The position numbers and the translations under genes are program-made. Below, in pieces: positions 11,613 through 23,774 of a DNA stretch of 64,000 nt. Source of the DNA: Diplosphaera chodatii. Lineage: Eukaryota > Chlorophyta > Trebouxiophyceae > Prasiolales > Stichococcaceae. The stretch covers positions 1,426,001 to 1,490,000 of the forward strand of contig JAALGY010000015.1 in NCBI GenBank assembly GCA_032358165.1. Reading direction: 5' to 3'. Each line of letters begins with the position of its first letter. Position 1 is the stretch's first letter. The notes beneath the pieces were generated by a model, which saw only the letters and a list, made by a program, of their open reading frames with translations, ran no database searches and was not told the origin of the DNA.

Positions 11613-13109
11613 CTTGGCGGCCTCGTAGATGTCCTCCTCCAGACGCTGGGGCGCTTGCGGGGTGGATGGCCGGGGGGTCGACGGCGCCTCTGCCTCTGCC
11701 TCCGCATCCAAAACGACGCCACAGCTGCCATTGTCGCCATTGCTGCTACTGCTGCACTGCTGTTGTACTGGCTCCTGCTGCTGCATTTGGTGTTCAGCTG
11801 CTGAGCAGACGCTGCTGCTGCCGTCACCCACTGTGGCATCCTGCGCTGTGGCAACGGCACCGCCACTGCCAGTGTGAACAACCTCGTCGCCACCGCCACT
11901 GCTGGCTGTCTGCTTGGGGATGGGCTTGCTTGCACCAAAGAAACCGCGCCGCATGCCGCTAGGCCTCTGCAGTGGGGCCGGTGCTGGCACCGACTGTTGT
12001 GTGAGCATGCTGGAGCTGTCTGCTGTGCCGTTTGAACCCTCCACCGGCGGCATGACCTGCGCTTCGGCAGCGCCCTTCCGCTGCTCACATGCATGGCCAT
12101 TCAAGCCGGCAGTCACATGCGGCCGTGCTGTAGCATCTTGAGCAACAGCTGCCGGAGTGGTGTGTTGCTGCTGCTGCTGCTGCTGCTGTGTTCTCGCAGG
12201 AGGTTGCAAATCCTCCAGCGTGCTTGAGGGCGCTCCTGCGGCAGACTGGGCTGGCAGTGGCTGCTGGCAGTCCGTTTGGGCGTGGCTGCCGCTGCCACCG
12301 GTGTGGAGGGTGGGTGGCTCGTTCTCCTGCTCGCTGCTGGCCTGAAAACCCTGCGATGGCTGCGCTGCACTGCATGCGTCTTTCAGGTGCAGGATGGCCT
12401 GCAAGGTCAAATATGTCACTTGATGCCGCCTCAATTGCTCCGTCGGCCTTCTCACGAACTGCTTCTGGACAGCTGATGTACTGACTGGCTGCTCACCCGC
12501 AGCATTGCCTTCTTCCGCACAAACTTCACGGACTGGGGTTCTTGCGTCACTGGCAAGCCGAGCGGCAGCTCCTGCACGGCATGAAAGACAATCGTCAAAA
12601 GCACGCACAAACACTCATGTATCTGCAAGCGTACAGCACATTGGCAGCCTGCCCAAGTCAGGTCCCGCACCAGCCGGAAGCGATCAGGCACTCGCACTGA
12701 TATGCTCCTGTCGGTGATCATGAAGCTGATCTCCGCTGCCGACTGCACACCTGTGCGTTGATGCATCAAAGGGTTTGTTGGCACTGATCAGCTCGGCTTA
12801 CAGGAGCAGTGAAGGACCGCAGTCCCACACACAGTATTGCAGCAGCAGACCTGGCAGCGAAACCTCCAACTGAAGCTTGCTGACACCGTTTTCCATCACA
12901 CGCCTCATGTTGTGCATCGGCACCTGCAGAGAGATGGTCCATGGACATCAATGATCTGCAGCATGCCGACAGCCATGCGGCGCCAGCAAGAGGGTGCACA
13001 TGCGCTTGGCAGCAGCGAATGTTCCCGAGTTGCATACAACTGTATCGTCACCAGTGCAAACAAGCACAGAGACAAACGAACCCACCGCTTCCTCGGCCGG
13101 CGGTGCCAT
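11613..13109 (-). CDS. PIH1-type CS-domain protein with long Gln/Ser-rich tail (C-terminal boundary unsettled)
   Basis: The protein carries the p23-like CS fold found at the C-terminus of PIH1-family HSP90/R2TP co-chaperones. ATG 13109 (MAPPAEEA) splices at a GTGGGT donor to VPMHNMRRVMENGVSKLQLE, then VSLPG, VQSAAEISFMITDRSISVRV, PDRFRL, ELPLGLPVTQEPQSVKFVRK and KAMLR joined to AILHLKD. This reproduces the strand order and the xKFVKKxxxL signature of the PIH1 CS domain. No PIH1 N-terminal domain is visible. The exon at 11613-12398 then encodes a low-complexity tail rich in Gln, Ser, Ala and Glu, with poly-Gln runs and RRGFFGASKPIPK. That exon ends at a donor that joins in phase 0 to the first helical exon of the J protein downstream. 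Either the two form one CS-J fusion or the last CS exon ends in the intervening 11.3-11.5 kb stretch. Confidence 0.68.
12165..12188 (-). repeat. CTG/CAG trinucleotide run coding poly-Gln
   Basis: Eight consecutive Gln codons on the minus strand in the low-complexity tail of the CS-domain protein. Confidence 0.88.
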
Positions 13110-13505
13110 GATTTGAACCCCGACCAATCCTGCAGACACGAGCAAACGGCACAACGATGCCGCGCGGCTGCACCCGGTGCTTGTGCAGCCGGATGAATGA
13201 TGCTTCAAACATCATCTGCGACTGTAATCCGCGCGAGCCAACAGGTATACAACGCTGCGTTCAAGAAGCAGGTCCAGGCAGGTTGTTGCATCTTGCCTCG
13301 GACGAGGTTGCAGCAGTGCAATTGTGCAAACCGGCGAGCTGTGTGAATGTTTCAGCGAAGTGCCTCACAAGCCTCTGCGTGTCGAAACGTTCTGCAACCT
13401 TGCCTGCATATTGCGACGGACGGCGGGGCATCACACCGCAAGCTGCAAGTTTGCAGGTTGACAATCCTGTCACATATTTCGCACGGGACAACAGGCGTGG
13501 CGACG
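13110..13505. other. divergent intergenic region, CS-domain gene / RPN12
   Basis: About 396 bases between divergent starts. Short open stretches on both strands have no recognisable motif. No TATA box stands out. Confidence 0.35.
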
Positions 13506-15106
13506 ATGTCAAACGACTTGCAGCAGTTGCAGGCATGCATCTGAGCTTTTTCGTCTGATTGCAAAACCTCGCTAAAGCGTCTTCGTCTCGAATGCACAGG
13601 TGACTGTTTGCTTCCATGTCGCTGCGCTAAACATTCATGTGTAACTGCAGGCAGCGTACAGCAGAAAGGATTGGGATGCCTGCGCTCGTCTGGTCCCGGC
13701 AGTCAAGGTGCAGCTGTGTAGCCGCTGTGTGCAGCTGCAGCGGTGTCATGCGGTTAGATATCACCGGTGCTGCCAGATGATATTGGTGCCTTCGTCCTGC
13801 AGTTGCAATTAGCAGAGGGCCGGGCCAGCGGCGTGCCCCAGGAACAGCTGCTGCCTGTCGCACGTGGGTCGCACCAGGCACCTGTACTTGCGTTGCGCTG
13901 CTGCTTCCAACTCGAAATGCAGCCCAACGGTTTGCAGGCGATCCGGCATTGCATACCAAAATGCGTTTGGACATGCTCGCAGGGGAGGTGCTGGAGCTCG
14001 CCGTCCAGATCAGCGTGCAGACTCATGACCAGGCAGCGTTTGAGCGCAATAACCAGCAGCTGCGACAGCACTACATGGAGTCACGAAAGCTGCTGCCGCC
14101 ATCGCAGAACGAGGCGGTGCTGACGGGGCTCAATCTGCTGCGGCTGTTGGTGCAGAATCGTATTGCCGAGTTCCACACCGAGCTTGAGGTCATTCCATCA
14201 GAGGTGAAATTCTTGCGTCCCTGGGATGTCGAAGCCGAGGGTGCCCGCTGTAAAACAATAAGACGATATCATTGCACCAGATCTCTTTGCTGCTGGCCGC
14301 TGACACACTCTCGGATGCATGTTGCCGTGGTTGCAGATGCAGCAGCAGGAGTGCGTACGGTACATCATCCAGCTGGAGCAGTGGCTCATGGAGGGCGCCT
14401 ACAACAAGGTACTGCTCACCATCTGCAGCACACATGCACATTGCAGCTCGATTGTAGAGAGAGTTATGCTACCGTTCTCCTACCAACCCAGCATGTATGC
14501 AAGGCACCGTACGATAATCTGCCAACTGCGGATGAGCAGGTGTTGGAAGCGCGCAGCACTGTGCCTGCTGAATCCTACCGTTACTTCATGGACCTGTTGT
14601 CCGCCACAGTCAGGTCAGCTGCTGCTTCTTGTGCCATGCTCCAGGCATGATGATAAGATTTTGATGCTAGTTGCTGCGGCGCGGACTTCTTGTGTCTTGC
14701 CGTGCATTGCAGGCTGTACGCCCCAATATCCTGATGTCAGTCAGTGTGGAGTTTGCAGGGATGAGGTGGCCGGCTGCAGCGAGAGGGCATATCGCTCCCT
14801 CAAGGTGGAGGATGCGCAGCGGGTGCTGCTGATGCCAAACAGCCAGGAGACGTGCCACTACGCCGCAGAGGTGCGAGCAGTGTGACCTGATATCAGAGAG
14901 TGTGCAAAGCGTGCCTTCATGCCTCGTGTGGGGAATCTAGCTGTGGCTCTACTTTGTTGTTCAATGTGATGCAGCGGGGCTGGGATCTCAGAGAAGGCCG
15001 TGTCTACTTCCAGCCGCCAGACACATCAGGAGCGCACAGCGTTGATGCGCTCGAGATCATCAGCAACTCGATGACATATGCACGCGAGCTTGAGCGCATT
15101 GTGTGA
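13506..15106 (+). CDS. RPN12: 26S proteasome regulatory particle non-ATPase subunit RPN12 (PSMD8)
   Basis: This is a lid subunit of the 19S regulatory particle, the last subunit added when the lid assembles. The central and C-terminal parts match plant RPN12 nearly residue for residue: NLLRLLVQNRIAEFHTELE, YIIQLEQWLMEGAYNKVL, ESYRYFMDLLSATVRDE, IAGCSE-like VAGCSERAY, and the C-terminal SMTYARELERIV. Stop is at 15104-15106. Exons are separated by GT-AG introns of 80-130 nt. The first exons are less sure. The exon from 13651 reads AAYSRKDWDACARLVPAVK. It joins in phase to ATG 13506 (MSNDLQQLQ) only if a GC donor (CAG|GCATGC, intron 13533-13650) is used. The resulting N-terminus looks right for RPN12. 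Confidence 0.93.
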
Positions 15107-15153
15107 TGACGCTCTGCTCGTGGTGCTAAGCACCAGCACCCAGCATTTCCGGT

Positions 15154-15158
15154 TGTAA
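15154..15158 (+). terminator. putative TGTAA polyadenylation signal of RPN12
   Basis: A TGTAA pentamer, the typical green-algal poly(A) signal, lies about 50 bases after the RPN12 stop. Confidence 0.5.
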
Positions 15159-15239
15159 GGCTTTCACCAGGGTGCAAATCCCTGGCAACGACCTCAGCTC
15201 AACACAAGCATGCATAGTCTAGTATGCTGCATGGCATGA

Positions 15240-17690
15240 TCAAAAGAAAACAAGGCTGGTACTGAGGGGCAGGACAAAGGGTTCGAGCAGCAGACGCGCT
15301 GCAAAGTAGAAAGCCACCCCAAAGCTGATGGACACTGGCAGCGCGGGCAATGCCTTCTGGTACAGTGCCAACAGCAGTAGCGTCATACCCAGACCCGCCA
15401 CGATGGCCAGGTACGCTGCAAAACACAACATGCATGGTTGCCTGCATTAGATCAATGGGCAGTAAACCACCACTTACATGCTGTGCAAGGTCAGCATGAG
15501 ATGGGTCAGCAGCGGTCCTCACCCATGTAGGCTGTAAGCATGTCGAACATGGCAGCGCGGCCAACCAGCACAGAGTAGAATATAAAGTCGCCAAGACCCA
15601 GCTTGATTGCGTCTGGCAGCAGACCTCCGTCGAAGTAGTCATCAGTGGGGTCATCACCCTGTACGCATGTGAGAACTAGTCAGATCATGACATCAATGTC
15701 CACCTTGTGTCTCAAAGTACCTGTCAGCTGGCCAACCTGCTTCACCTGCTGTTGTTGCGGAGGGCCACTCCCGGTACCATCCTGCACCTGAGGTTGTGCT
15801 GTCCTTCGCCCTGCAGACACGTGGGAATGGCCTCTGAGTCCTCGCATACATTTGCAGTCAGTCTCTTGCACGGGCGGGGGACCCTTACAAGCACCTGGCG
15901 CGGTTGGCGAGTGCGATTGCAGCGCGGGGAGCTGCTGGCCCCCCACTGCTGCTGTTTCCATGTGCAAGACCTGCATGCAGGATGTGGCTCACTTCAGACA
16001 ACGACACCTTTGCAGCTGATACCAAGGTAGCAGCAAACGCACAGCATAGGCACCTCTCCATCGGCTTGCTGTAGACTGTCATCTGGTGCTGCGCTGTCCT
16101 GAAGACCTGATCACGAAACTGTGTACAGCTTCAGCCTTGTGAGCTGGCACTGCTAGCTGTTGAGGATTTGCCAGAGCACCACACGCAAATGCCAGGTGCT
16201 ACAGCAGATGGCGTATATAATACATGCCGGCGCATCCCCACTGTGCAGCCGGTGCGGCGTACACACCTGCCCGGTGGGTTGCTGCGCCGTCTGTGGCGAC
16301 GTCATGCATGCGGCGAGGACGCATTGCATGCGCCCATGCGCTGTCAGACGCCACCTCGTGCAGGTGCTCGGCTGAGTCCCGTCTCACCTGCACGATGAGG
16401 TTCGATCCCTTTGGATGCGCTAGGTGCCCAACCCTGTGCAGTAGCTGAGATGCACAGCGGAAGTCGGAAGATGCAAAGCAGTGGGACAATGCTGGGACGC
16501 TGCTCACCGGCCTGGCTTCGTAGACCAGCGCCGGGATGTCCACCTGCCGCTCCTCCGCTATCTGAACCAGCTCCTGCGAAGAATGTGACATGGCTGGATC
16601 ACTCAGCCTTCACATCGCAAACACACATTCAGTAGTACCGTCCAGATTAGGTAGCAGTACGTGGTGATCCAAGGATGGCTGAGACACTCACCTTGAGCGG
16701 GCCGCCCGGCATGAGCACAGCAAACACATCGTAGATGGCCATTGCAACAAGCAGCGCCCAGGTGGTCCACTCCGGCGTCCATGTGAACACGTATGCTACA
16801 ATGACGCCGGTGATGGTCAGGTAGATCTGCTTCAGGGTCATTGGGGCTGGCCACACAAACAACGCCAGCACACCCACCACCTGCGGCCACAGAGCACAGC
16901 GTGATACTTGGGACTGTTGCATGGCCAAGTGTGCATGGCCGGCTCGTGTCTCTCAATCAATCATCTTACCGCAAAATTGTATAGTAGGAAAAGGTAGGAG
17001 ATGGCATCAATTGCAGTGTCAAACTTTTCCAGCAACTGCAGCAGCAATATCCCTGCAAACAGCGAAGAGGAAGATGGTGAGCGCAACATTTCTATGCAGC
17101 ATATGTCATCAATCCTGCACGAGGTCATTGCCTGCGTTACCTGCCAACACGAAGAAGATGCTGAAGCCCGCAAAACACATATACCCATAAATAAAGCCAG
17201 TGTACTGTTGCAGTGGCAAGAGGAGTCGTGAGATGACGTAGATTCAGGGGTATGCTCACACTTGAGCAGACAGCAGCAGAACTGTCAGCAACGCTCCGAA
17301 CGCACCCCTCGCTTGAAGAGGAACACCAGTAGGAAGGTCATCAGCGTGACAATGGCCACGAATATTGATGCATTGATCAAGGCGCCAAATGTCTTTGTGG
17401 ATGTTGAATCGGTGTCCTGTGCAGGCGAACCAATGATCACATTCGCAAACCACAATTTTGACACATTTGGGACGCAGCATGGCAGCCTGGTCCATCATGC
17501 TCACCTTTTCACTATAAAATGCAGACGCAATGAACACTGAGCGTGCATCGGAAGCGCCAGTGGGGTTGAGCGTCTTCACTAGCATCACCGTCAACGCCAT
17601 GCAGATCGACACAGGCGTTAGGATGCTGGTGACTTCTTCGCCGAGGTCATCAAGTATGCTGCGCTGCGCATCTCGCAAGCGTGCGCCCAT
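15240..17690 (-). CDS. PSN: presenilin (gamma-secretase-type intramembrane aspartyl protease)
   Basis: Presenilin is the catalytic subunit of gamma-secretase and has nine membrane segments. ATG 17690 ([13 protein letters not shown]) leads to [19 protein letters not shown] (TM1), [28 protein letters not shown] (TM2), [20 protein letters not shown] (TM3), LLYNFA and a following strand (TM4), and [20 protein letters not shown] (TM5). TM6 carries the first catalytic Asp in [16 protein letters not shown] at about 16725-16740. A hydrophilic loop follows ([15 protein letters not shown], then a Gln-rich part). TM7 carries the second catalytic motif [19 protein letters not shown] near 15590. The PAL motif sits in [13 protein letters not shown] at about 15326-15350 before TM9. 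The stop lies at 15240. Both aspartates and PAL are present, so an active protease is expected. GT-AG introns are used throughout. Start choice rests on the first in-frame ATG. Confidence 0.95.
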
Positions 17691-18256
17691 GTTAGCAGAT
17701 TTTCAGATCCCAGGTGTTGTGCACTAGGCCTTCACAACACCATATGCTGAGACGTGCTGATGAACACAGCAGGAAGCCCCAACACACTGCGCAGAGTTTG
17801 TATCTGGTATCATCTGCATCAAGCGCTGCGTATTACGCAGCGCAGCAATGAGATGGTGGGGTGTCACACGTCGCGGTGTGCTGAGCTGTCTACCAGACCC
17901 TTCCAAATTTCATGCATCATGTGCTGCAACTGAAGTGTCAGGAATTGCAGCTGCAGGATCTGCACGATGCTGAAGGGTTAGTCATCATGTCTGGGAGGTT
18001 TGGGAGGATGCCGGCATTGCCCTTGCGAGGGTTGGCGTTGGCATGCTTCAATCTGTGCTTTCATCACAAAGGGGTGGCAAGTCCATAGTCGGTTGCTGCA
18101 GGGCAGGACCCGACAACTCTGAATACATGATCTGCAAAATGTGCATGCGCATGTGACCGTCAGCCATACTCGCACAAGTTGCAGCTCGGCAGGCGATTCT
18201 GTCAGCAGACAGCTCCCAACAGGCTATAAAATTACCTGCAACCCGCGCACGAAAGC
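17691..18256. promoter_or_regulatory. divergent promoter region, presenilin / ESF1
   Basis: About 566 bases between divergent starts. A TATA-like element lies next to ESF1. Nothing else is recognisable. Confidence 0.4.
18225..18230 (+). promoter_or_regulatory. TATA-like element upstream of ESF1
   Basis: The hexamer TATAAA lies 27-32 bases before the ESF1 start codon at 18257. If used, transcription would begin at or just before the ATG, giving an extremely short leader. It may equally be chance. Confidence 0.3.
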
Positions 18257-21200
18257 ATGGCCAAATTGCCGAAGGGCAATGCCGCGGCGGCTGGCGCCGA
18301 CGCTTCTGCCGCAAAGCCGGCGGCCAAACCCAGAGCTTCCGTGGACCCGCGGTTCGCTGCGCTGCAGACTGACCCTCGCTTTGAGCGCTTCCCAGCCCCC
18401 AAGAAGGCGGTCACAATCGATGAGCGGTTTGCAGGTGAGAGGAAGGTGTGGCCACACTTGCGTCGCCGTAGCAAGCGCACCCCATGCAGCATCAGGGCAG
18501 CGAATGCATACCATCAATAGCACTACACATGGTTGAAGCTGTGGGACGCAGGCATGTTCAACGACCCCGACTTTGGGTCGGGCCGGACGGTGGACAAGCG
18601 TGGCCGGAAGGTAGGCGGTGTGCCCTTCGATGCTGCTCAGTCCTGTGCCCCGGCGCATGGTGGAGCACGCACCCTGAGTGACTGCGTGCCTATCACCTGC
18701 AGGTCAAGCGCACCAAGCACAAGGAGGACATGCGCAAATACTACCGTCTTCAGGGCGAGGTGCGTGCGGTGTGTCCTTGGAGTCGTCGAACCAGACTCCT
18801 CATGGGGCACTGCATACATGAGGTGATGCGTTATCCACGCGGACACATACACACCTGCTGGACGCAATCGGCAGGAGCAAGAGGCGGAACGCGATGCAGC
18901 GCCGGTGGCATTGCAGCAGCTGAAGAAGGAGCGCAAGAAGCCTGGAAAACAGGCGTCTGTACCAGGTGCTGCTGCTCGGTAGACCCGCCTGAGCCCCCAA
19001 CACTTCCTGCAGGTTGGCTGCATCGCACCTGTGCCTCCAAGTTTGGCCATCACACAATTTGTCTGCAGGGCCCAAAGCCGCCGCCACTGTTGAACCCAGC
19101 AGCGGCAGTGAAGACGAGGCTGAGGACGATGAGGCCACAGCAGCTGAAAAGCGCTGGGCGTATATCAGGTGTTTCACACTAGTTCTGGCATTCTGAGCGC
19201 CCATGGTCTGTGGCGTCCCGCTGGTGTGCTTCAAGTCGTGGTCATGCCATCTGTGCCAATCCCCTGGACAGGGGTGTGGGGCAGCCGTCGGACAGCAGCA
19301 GCGGCGGTGAGGGCAGCAGCGACGAGGAGGAGGGAGAGGAGGCCGACGACAGCCTGGACATGGAAGCAGCGCAGGCGCAGTGGGGCGTTGGTGCGCTGGC
19401 CGCAAACCCAGCTGAGCGCATACCAGATGGTGAGCGTACGCATCAAAACTGGGGAACACATGTTGCACCGCGATGCTGCTGACAAATTTCCGCACATAGT
19501 GGGGACAAGCACCTGGTCGCACCTCACATGAGGAGCCTGCGCCTGGCGACGCAGCATCACTGCCTTGAGAGCTCAGCAGCGGTGCAGAGTCATCCACCAA
19601 GTCTTCCCTGCTGTTCAAGCATGTCTGCGCGGCCAGTTGTCGAACATTGGTCATGGGCAGCTGACAGGTACCTGCACAGTTGTATCGGAAGTCACAGCCG
19701 GTACTTGTGGCACAAACAGGCACGGAGTCGCGGCGGCTGGCGGTGGTGGACCTGGACTGGGACCACGTCCGGGCGGTGGACATCCACGCTGCGCTGCGCT
19801 CCTTCCTGCCCCCGGGTGGGAACATCAAGTCTGTGACGGTGTACCCCTCGGACTACGGGCTGCAGCGCATGCAGGAGGAGGCTGCTCATGGCCCGCAGGT
19901 GCACAGCTTTGAAGAGCGCTTACGCCACTCATGCAAATGCAAACCCTGCTTGACTGTGCTCTGCAAATTCTGCATGGCAACATCATAAGCCAGAACACCA
20001 CATCAAGTCACCACATTTCGGATGTGAGCCTGCAAAGTGTTTTCGGCAGGGCATATACAAGGCGCTGGAGAATGGGCACAGCAAACCAGCAAAGCAGGGG
20101 AACACTCGGCGCCATGCAGCGACTGACCGTGCCAATGGTCGTGCTGAGGAACAGGCGGACAGTGAAGAAGAAGCCTGCGATGGCAGTGATCCTGAGACAG
20201 CCAGCCAGGTGAAAGAGGCATTTCTGTCACGCTCATGCGTCATTTCCATGCAAACAAAGATGTCATCAGATGCATCTGCTCCTCCGTCTCCATACCTGCT
20301 TATGCCACTTGCTTAGGACAAGCGGCTGTCGGAGCAAGGCACAGAGAGCCGCTGTGAAGGGGAGGACACATCTGGCGAATCTGAGTCACAGGCGGCGACT
20401 GACAGTTCGGATGACGATGCTGACGTCACGGATGAGGTATGGCACCTGCATCAACAGTCGCTGTCAGCCAACAGAAGACGTGAAGAGTGCACAGATCACA
20501 AGTCGCACCTGTGAAAATTGTGTGCCAGATGCCCAAGCCTGATTAATATGATGTGCAGGAAAGCATGCGCAACTTTCCCCATGCATATGCAGGTGGACCA
20601 AGCGCAGTTGCGGCTGTATGAGCGCTCCAGATTGCGCTTTTACTACGCAATTGTTGAGTTTGACAGCGTCAAGACTGCAACCCGTGTGTACACTGAGTGC
20701 GATGGCTTGGAGTTCCAGCTGTCGTCGTGCAAGTTCGACCTGCGCTTTGTGCCCGATGAGCAGGTGCGATGATGTGACACGTGTGCTGCAATTGCATGTG
20801 CACCACCTGAAAGGACCGCATGGCACACCTCTGCACGGCACCCCTGTTGGACTCTTCAGACATGTGCTGCACAGCATGCACATGCACATGCACATGCTCA
20901 GGTCCACACTTTCCAAGGTCACAGCTGCTGACTTATACACTTGCTGGACACAGAGCTTTACAAGTCGCGAGGTGCGGGATGTGGCAACGTCCGTGCCGGA
21001 GGACTATGTTGCGCCGCCTGCATTTGCGACACTGGCGCTGCAGCACACCAACGTGAAGCTGACTTGGGACAAAGACGATGACGCGCGCAAGCGCACGCTA
21101 GCCAAGCGCGTCACCAAGGACGAGCTCCGGGATGACGACTTCAAGGTCTGCCTCTGTCATTCACAGGTCAACAGCTTGACATCTACATGGCATGCACCCT

Positions 21201-23539
21201 GCAGACTATGGCGATGCCACAGAGTTCCACATGGCCTGTGTACATCGGGCACCTGCAGCAAGACCATGTACACGATGTTATGGTAAAGTTGCCCCATCAT
21301 GTCTTTGCAGGCATACCTGGCATCAGAGAGTGAGGACAGCGAGCCCGACGAGACAATGCAGGCAAACTACCGTGCCTTGCTGGCTGGCGCTGGCCCTCAC
21401 AGCCGCAAAGGAGGCAAGGGCTGGGGGGCGGCAGCCGCAAGCGACTTGGAGGGCTCCCAAGTCAGTTGACCGTGCATGCACACGCCAATGCATGCACACG
21501 CAATGCAAAGCCTGATCTGGGCATGCGTGCAGCAAAGCTCAGGCGCATCAGAGCTGTTCACATTAACTCGCCACCACAGCGTACAGACACAGCCGCTGCC
21601 ATGCATTGCAGGATGAAAGTGAGGGCGCCCAGCGGCCCAAAGGCGATCGCGACATGGAGATGGAGCTCACGTTTGGTGGTGGTCTGGAGGAGCTGGGCCA
21701 GCGGCTGCTGTCCAGGAAGCAGGAGCGCGAGCTGCGCAAAAAGGACACCGTGTGGGAGGCCTATGAGCGCCGCCGCAGGTTGGGCACTGTAACTTGAGCA
21801 ATTGCGAACCATGTTGTTGAGCTTCATATTTCACAAAGGAGAAGTTGACACTGGCAGGGTACCAAGGTCCTGCAATGTGGCGACAGACGCATCAACTGAT
21901 GACTGTCGCTTCGTGGTGGAGCGTGCTGCTTTGCATGCTGATGCGGAGGTGCATGCCCCGACACAGGGAGAAGCGGGCGGCAGCCAAGGCACAAGGCCGG
22001 CGTCACGGGTCGGACAGTGAGGACGTCAGCGAGCCGGACGTCAGCGAAGGCGAGGGTGTGGCCCCTGGCGCCGCCGATCCCTTCTTCCAGCACGATGACG
22101 ACCCCTTCAACGACCCCTTCTTCCAGGTGGGAGCAGCCAGAGTATAGCGCCATGGTAACAGGACGGTCTGCTGTCATGTGATCGCTTTCCCTGCTGACAT
22201 TTGCAGTGTATCGTACTGATGTGACAAGCCTGGCTGCAGGACGATGGCGATGCGCAGCCAGCTGACAACCCTGAGGCAGGCAGCGCTAAGCGTGACAAGG
22301 CCAGCGGCAAAGCAGCTCGAAAGGCCGAGAAGGCTGCACAGAAGGTTGGCTTGCGCTTGTCATGCGGTTGAATGCTGCTGCATCCCCGGTGACGCAGTTG
22401 CAAGCGTGTGCTCTATATAACCTTTGCGTCTTGTGTGGCCGTCATCTCCGTGTGCCACTGTACAGGTGGCCGATGCAGCTGAGCAGCAAGCAGAGGCACG
22501 CCGGGTGGCGGAGCTGCAGCTGCTCATGATGGACGAGGGCCTGCTGCGGCGACCCTCTGATGCAGCGGCTGCTGGCACCCAGCCGGGCAAGCCGATGGGA
22601 GCACATCACACATCGCAGTGCAGTTGTCATCGCCATCCTTGATGATATAGTGTGCCACTTGGCAAACTCATGTGACCTCGATGCCCGGCACCTCTGCAGG
22701 CGAGGCGAAGCCAGCAGCCAAGCTGAGCAAGAAGGAGCGCGCGCGGCTGGCCAAGGCCCGAAAGCGGCGCGACCGAGAGGCCGGCAGCGATGATGAAGAC
22801 CTCGGTGCGCCGGTTGCCTCAGGGCCCACCGTGCACGACAAGTCCTGCAACCGGCGCGCCCGTAACAGACCGGGTCCTGGCACTGCCTTCTGCAACGCTG
22901 GTGTCTGATGATATGCATGTATCGTTCCCCTGTGATGGTACTGGCTGTGCCTGCAGGGTTGGCTACCACCCACCAGGTGGACCTGGGCGACGCGCGCTTT
23001 GCGCAGCTGTATACCGCAGACGACTTCGCACTGGACCCCACAGACCCGCGCTTCAAGGCATGCACCTCCACTTTGGTCAGATAAAGCCATGCGAACTGGG
23101 TGCACCCGTTGGCAGCCGGCGGCAGTGTCAAGTTGGGTGCTTATGATGGTTCGCCGACCGCAGGCCAGCGAGTCTGTTGCGGCGATCCAGCAGAGGCGGG
23201 CTGAGGCGCGCTCGCAGCGGCAAGCCGGCGCGAAGCAGGCACAGCCACGTCCCTCAAAGCAGCAACCCTCAGCAGAGCCCGACTCAGGTGCAGCAGGCGC
23301 ATCGTACCTGAACTTCTCGCCCGTGTGCGTCTTCGATGATGATCAGCGCTGCGACACCTGACAGAAGCATGATGTTGAGGTGCCCTTCCTGTACAGCCGG
23401 GAAGGTGCCGCTGCAAGCAATGGTGGCTTCGCTCAAGCGCAAAGCGGGCAGGACAGTGGCTCAGGGTGGTGGCACCGATGACACACGCAAGGCTGAGGCA
23501 GTGAAGCTGAAGAAGCGCAAAGTGAAGCTGGTCAACTAG
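18257..23539 (+). CDS. ESF1: pre-rRNA processing protein ESF1
   Basis: ESF1 is a nucleolar factor needed for early 18S rRNA processing. ATG 18257 opens MAKLPKGNAAAAG, followed by VDPRFAALQTDPRFERFP and AVTIDERFAG, then DKRGRKVKRTKHKEDM and YYRLQ, the conserved ESF1 N-terminus. Acidic Glu/Asp/Ser blocks follow. The RRM-like core is RRLAVVDLDWDHVRAVDI, then FLPPGGNIKSVTVYPSDYG, and RLRFYYAIVEFDSVKTA, then CKFDLRFVPDE. Later come ATSVPEDYVAPPAF, KLTWDKDDDARKRTL, MEMELTFGGGLEELGQRLL and DTVWEAYERRRR. Acidic and Lys-rich segments precede the C-terminal YTADDFALDPTDPRFK and ASESVAAIQQRR, and a basic tail ends KLKKRKVKLVN at 23539. There are many short introns. One at 23058-23163 uses a GC donor (AAG|GCATGC), the only choice that preserves the alignment length. 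Confidence 0.95.
20874..20897 (+). repeat. (CATGCA)n microsatellite in ESF1 intron
   Basis: About four tandem CATGCA units lie in an ESF1 intron. The unit is self-complementary in part (TGCATG), a motif common in introns of this window. Confidence 0.85.
21474..21507 (+). repeat. imperfect 16-18 bp tandem duplication in ESF1 intron
   Basis: Two nearly identical copies beginning GCATGCACACGC lie head to tail in the intron after the SDLEGSQ exon of ESF1. Confidence 0.7.
23058..23163 (+). other. GC-AG intron in ESF1
   Basis: The exon ends DPTDPRFK at AAG|GCATGC and resumes at GCAG|GCC (ASESVAAIQQRR). This spacing matches the ESF1 C-terminal motif exactly. The next GT donor would insert six residues. 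Confidence 0.7.
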
Positions 23540-23572
23540 GCCAGCAGAGGAGATATTCCAGCCGCCGATATT

Positions 23573-23577
23573 TGTAA
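23573..23577 (+). terminator. putative TGTAA polyadenylation signal of ESF1
   Basis: A TGTAA pentamer lies 34 bases after the ESF1 stop codon. Confidence 0.5.
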
Positions 23578-23774
23578 GCCAGGGGGATGCAAACCGCCAT
23601 GAAGAGTCGCCGGACCTACACGCACCCACCCGCATGTATGCTTCAGCTGCTTAGCACTCCTCCCGCACGGTTTTGCCCCGGCCACTGGTTTTTGCACGCA
23701 GCCTGCACAGACATTGTCGCGACAGCCTCTGAAAACGTGTTGTTGGCGCCAACTTTTCTGGTTCAAGATTCGTG

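Noticed and set aside
12700..13109. A full PIH1 protein with the N-terminal PIH1 domain
   Set aside because: Only the C-terminal CS-like domain can be recognised; the short N-terminus has no PIH1-N motif.
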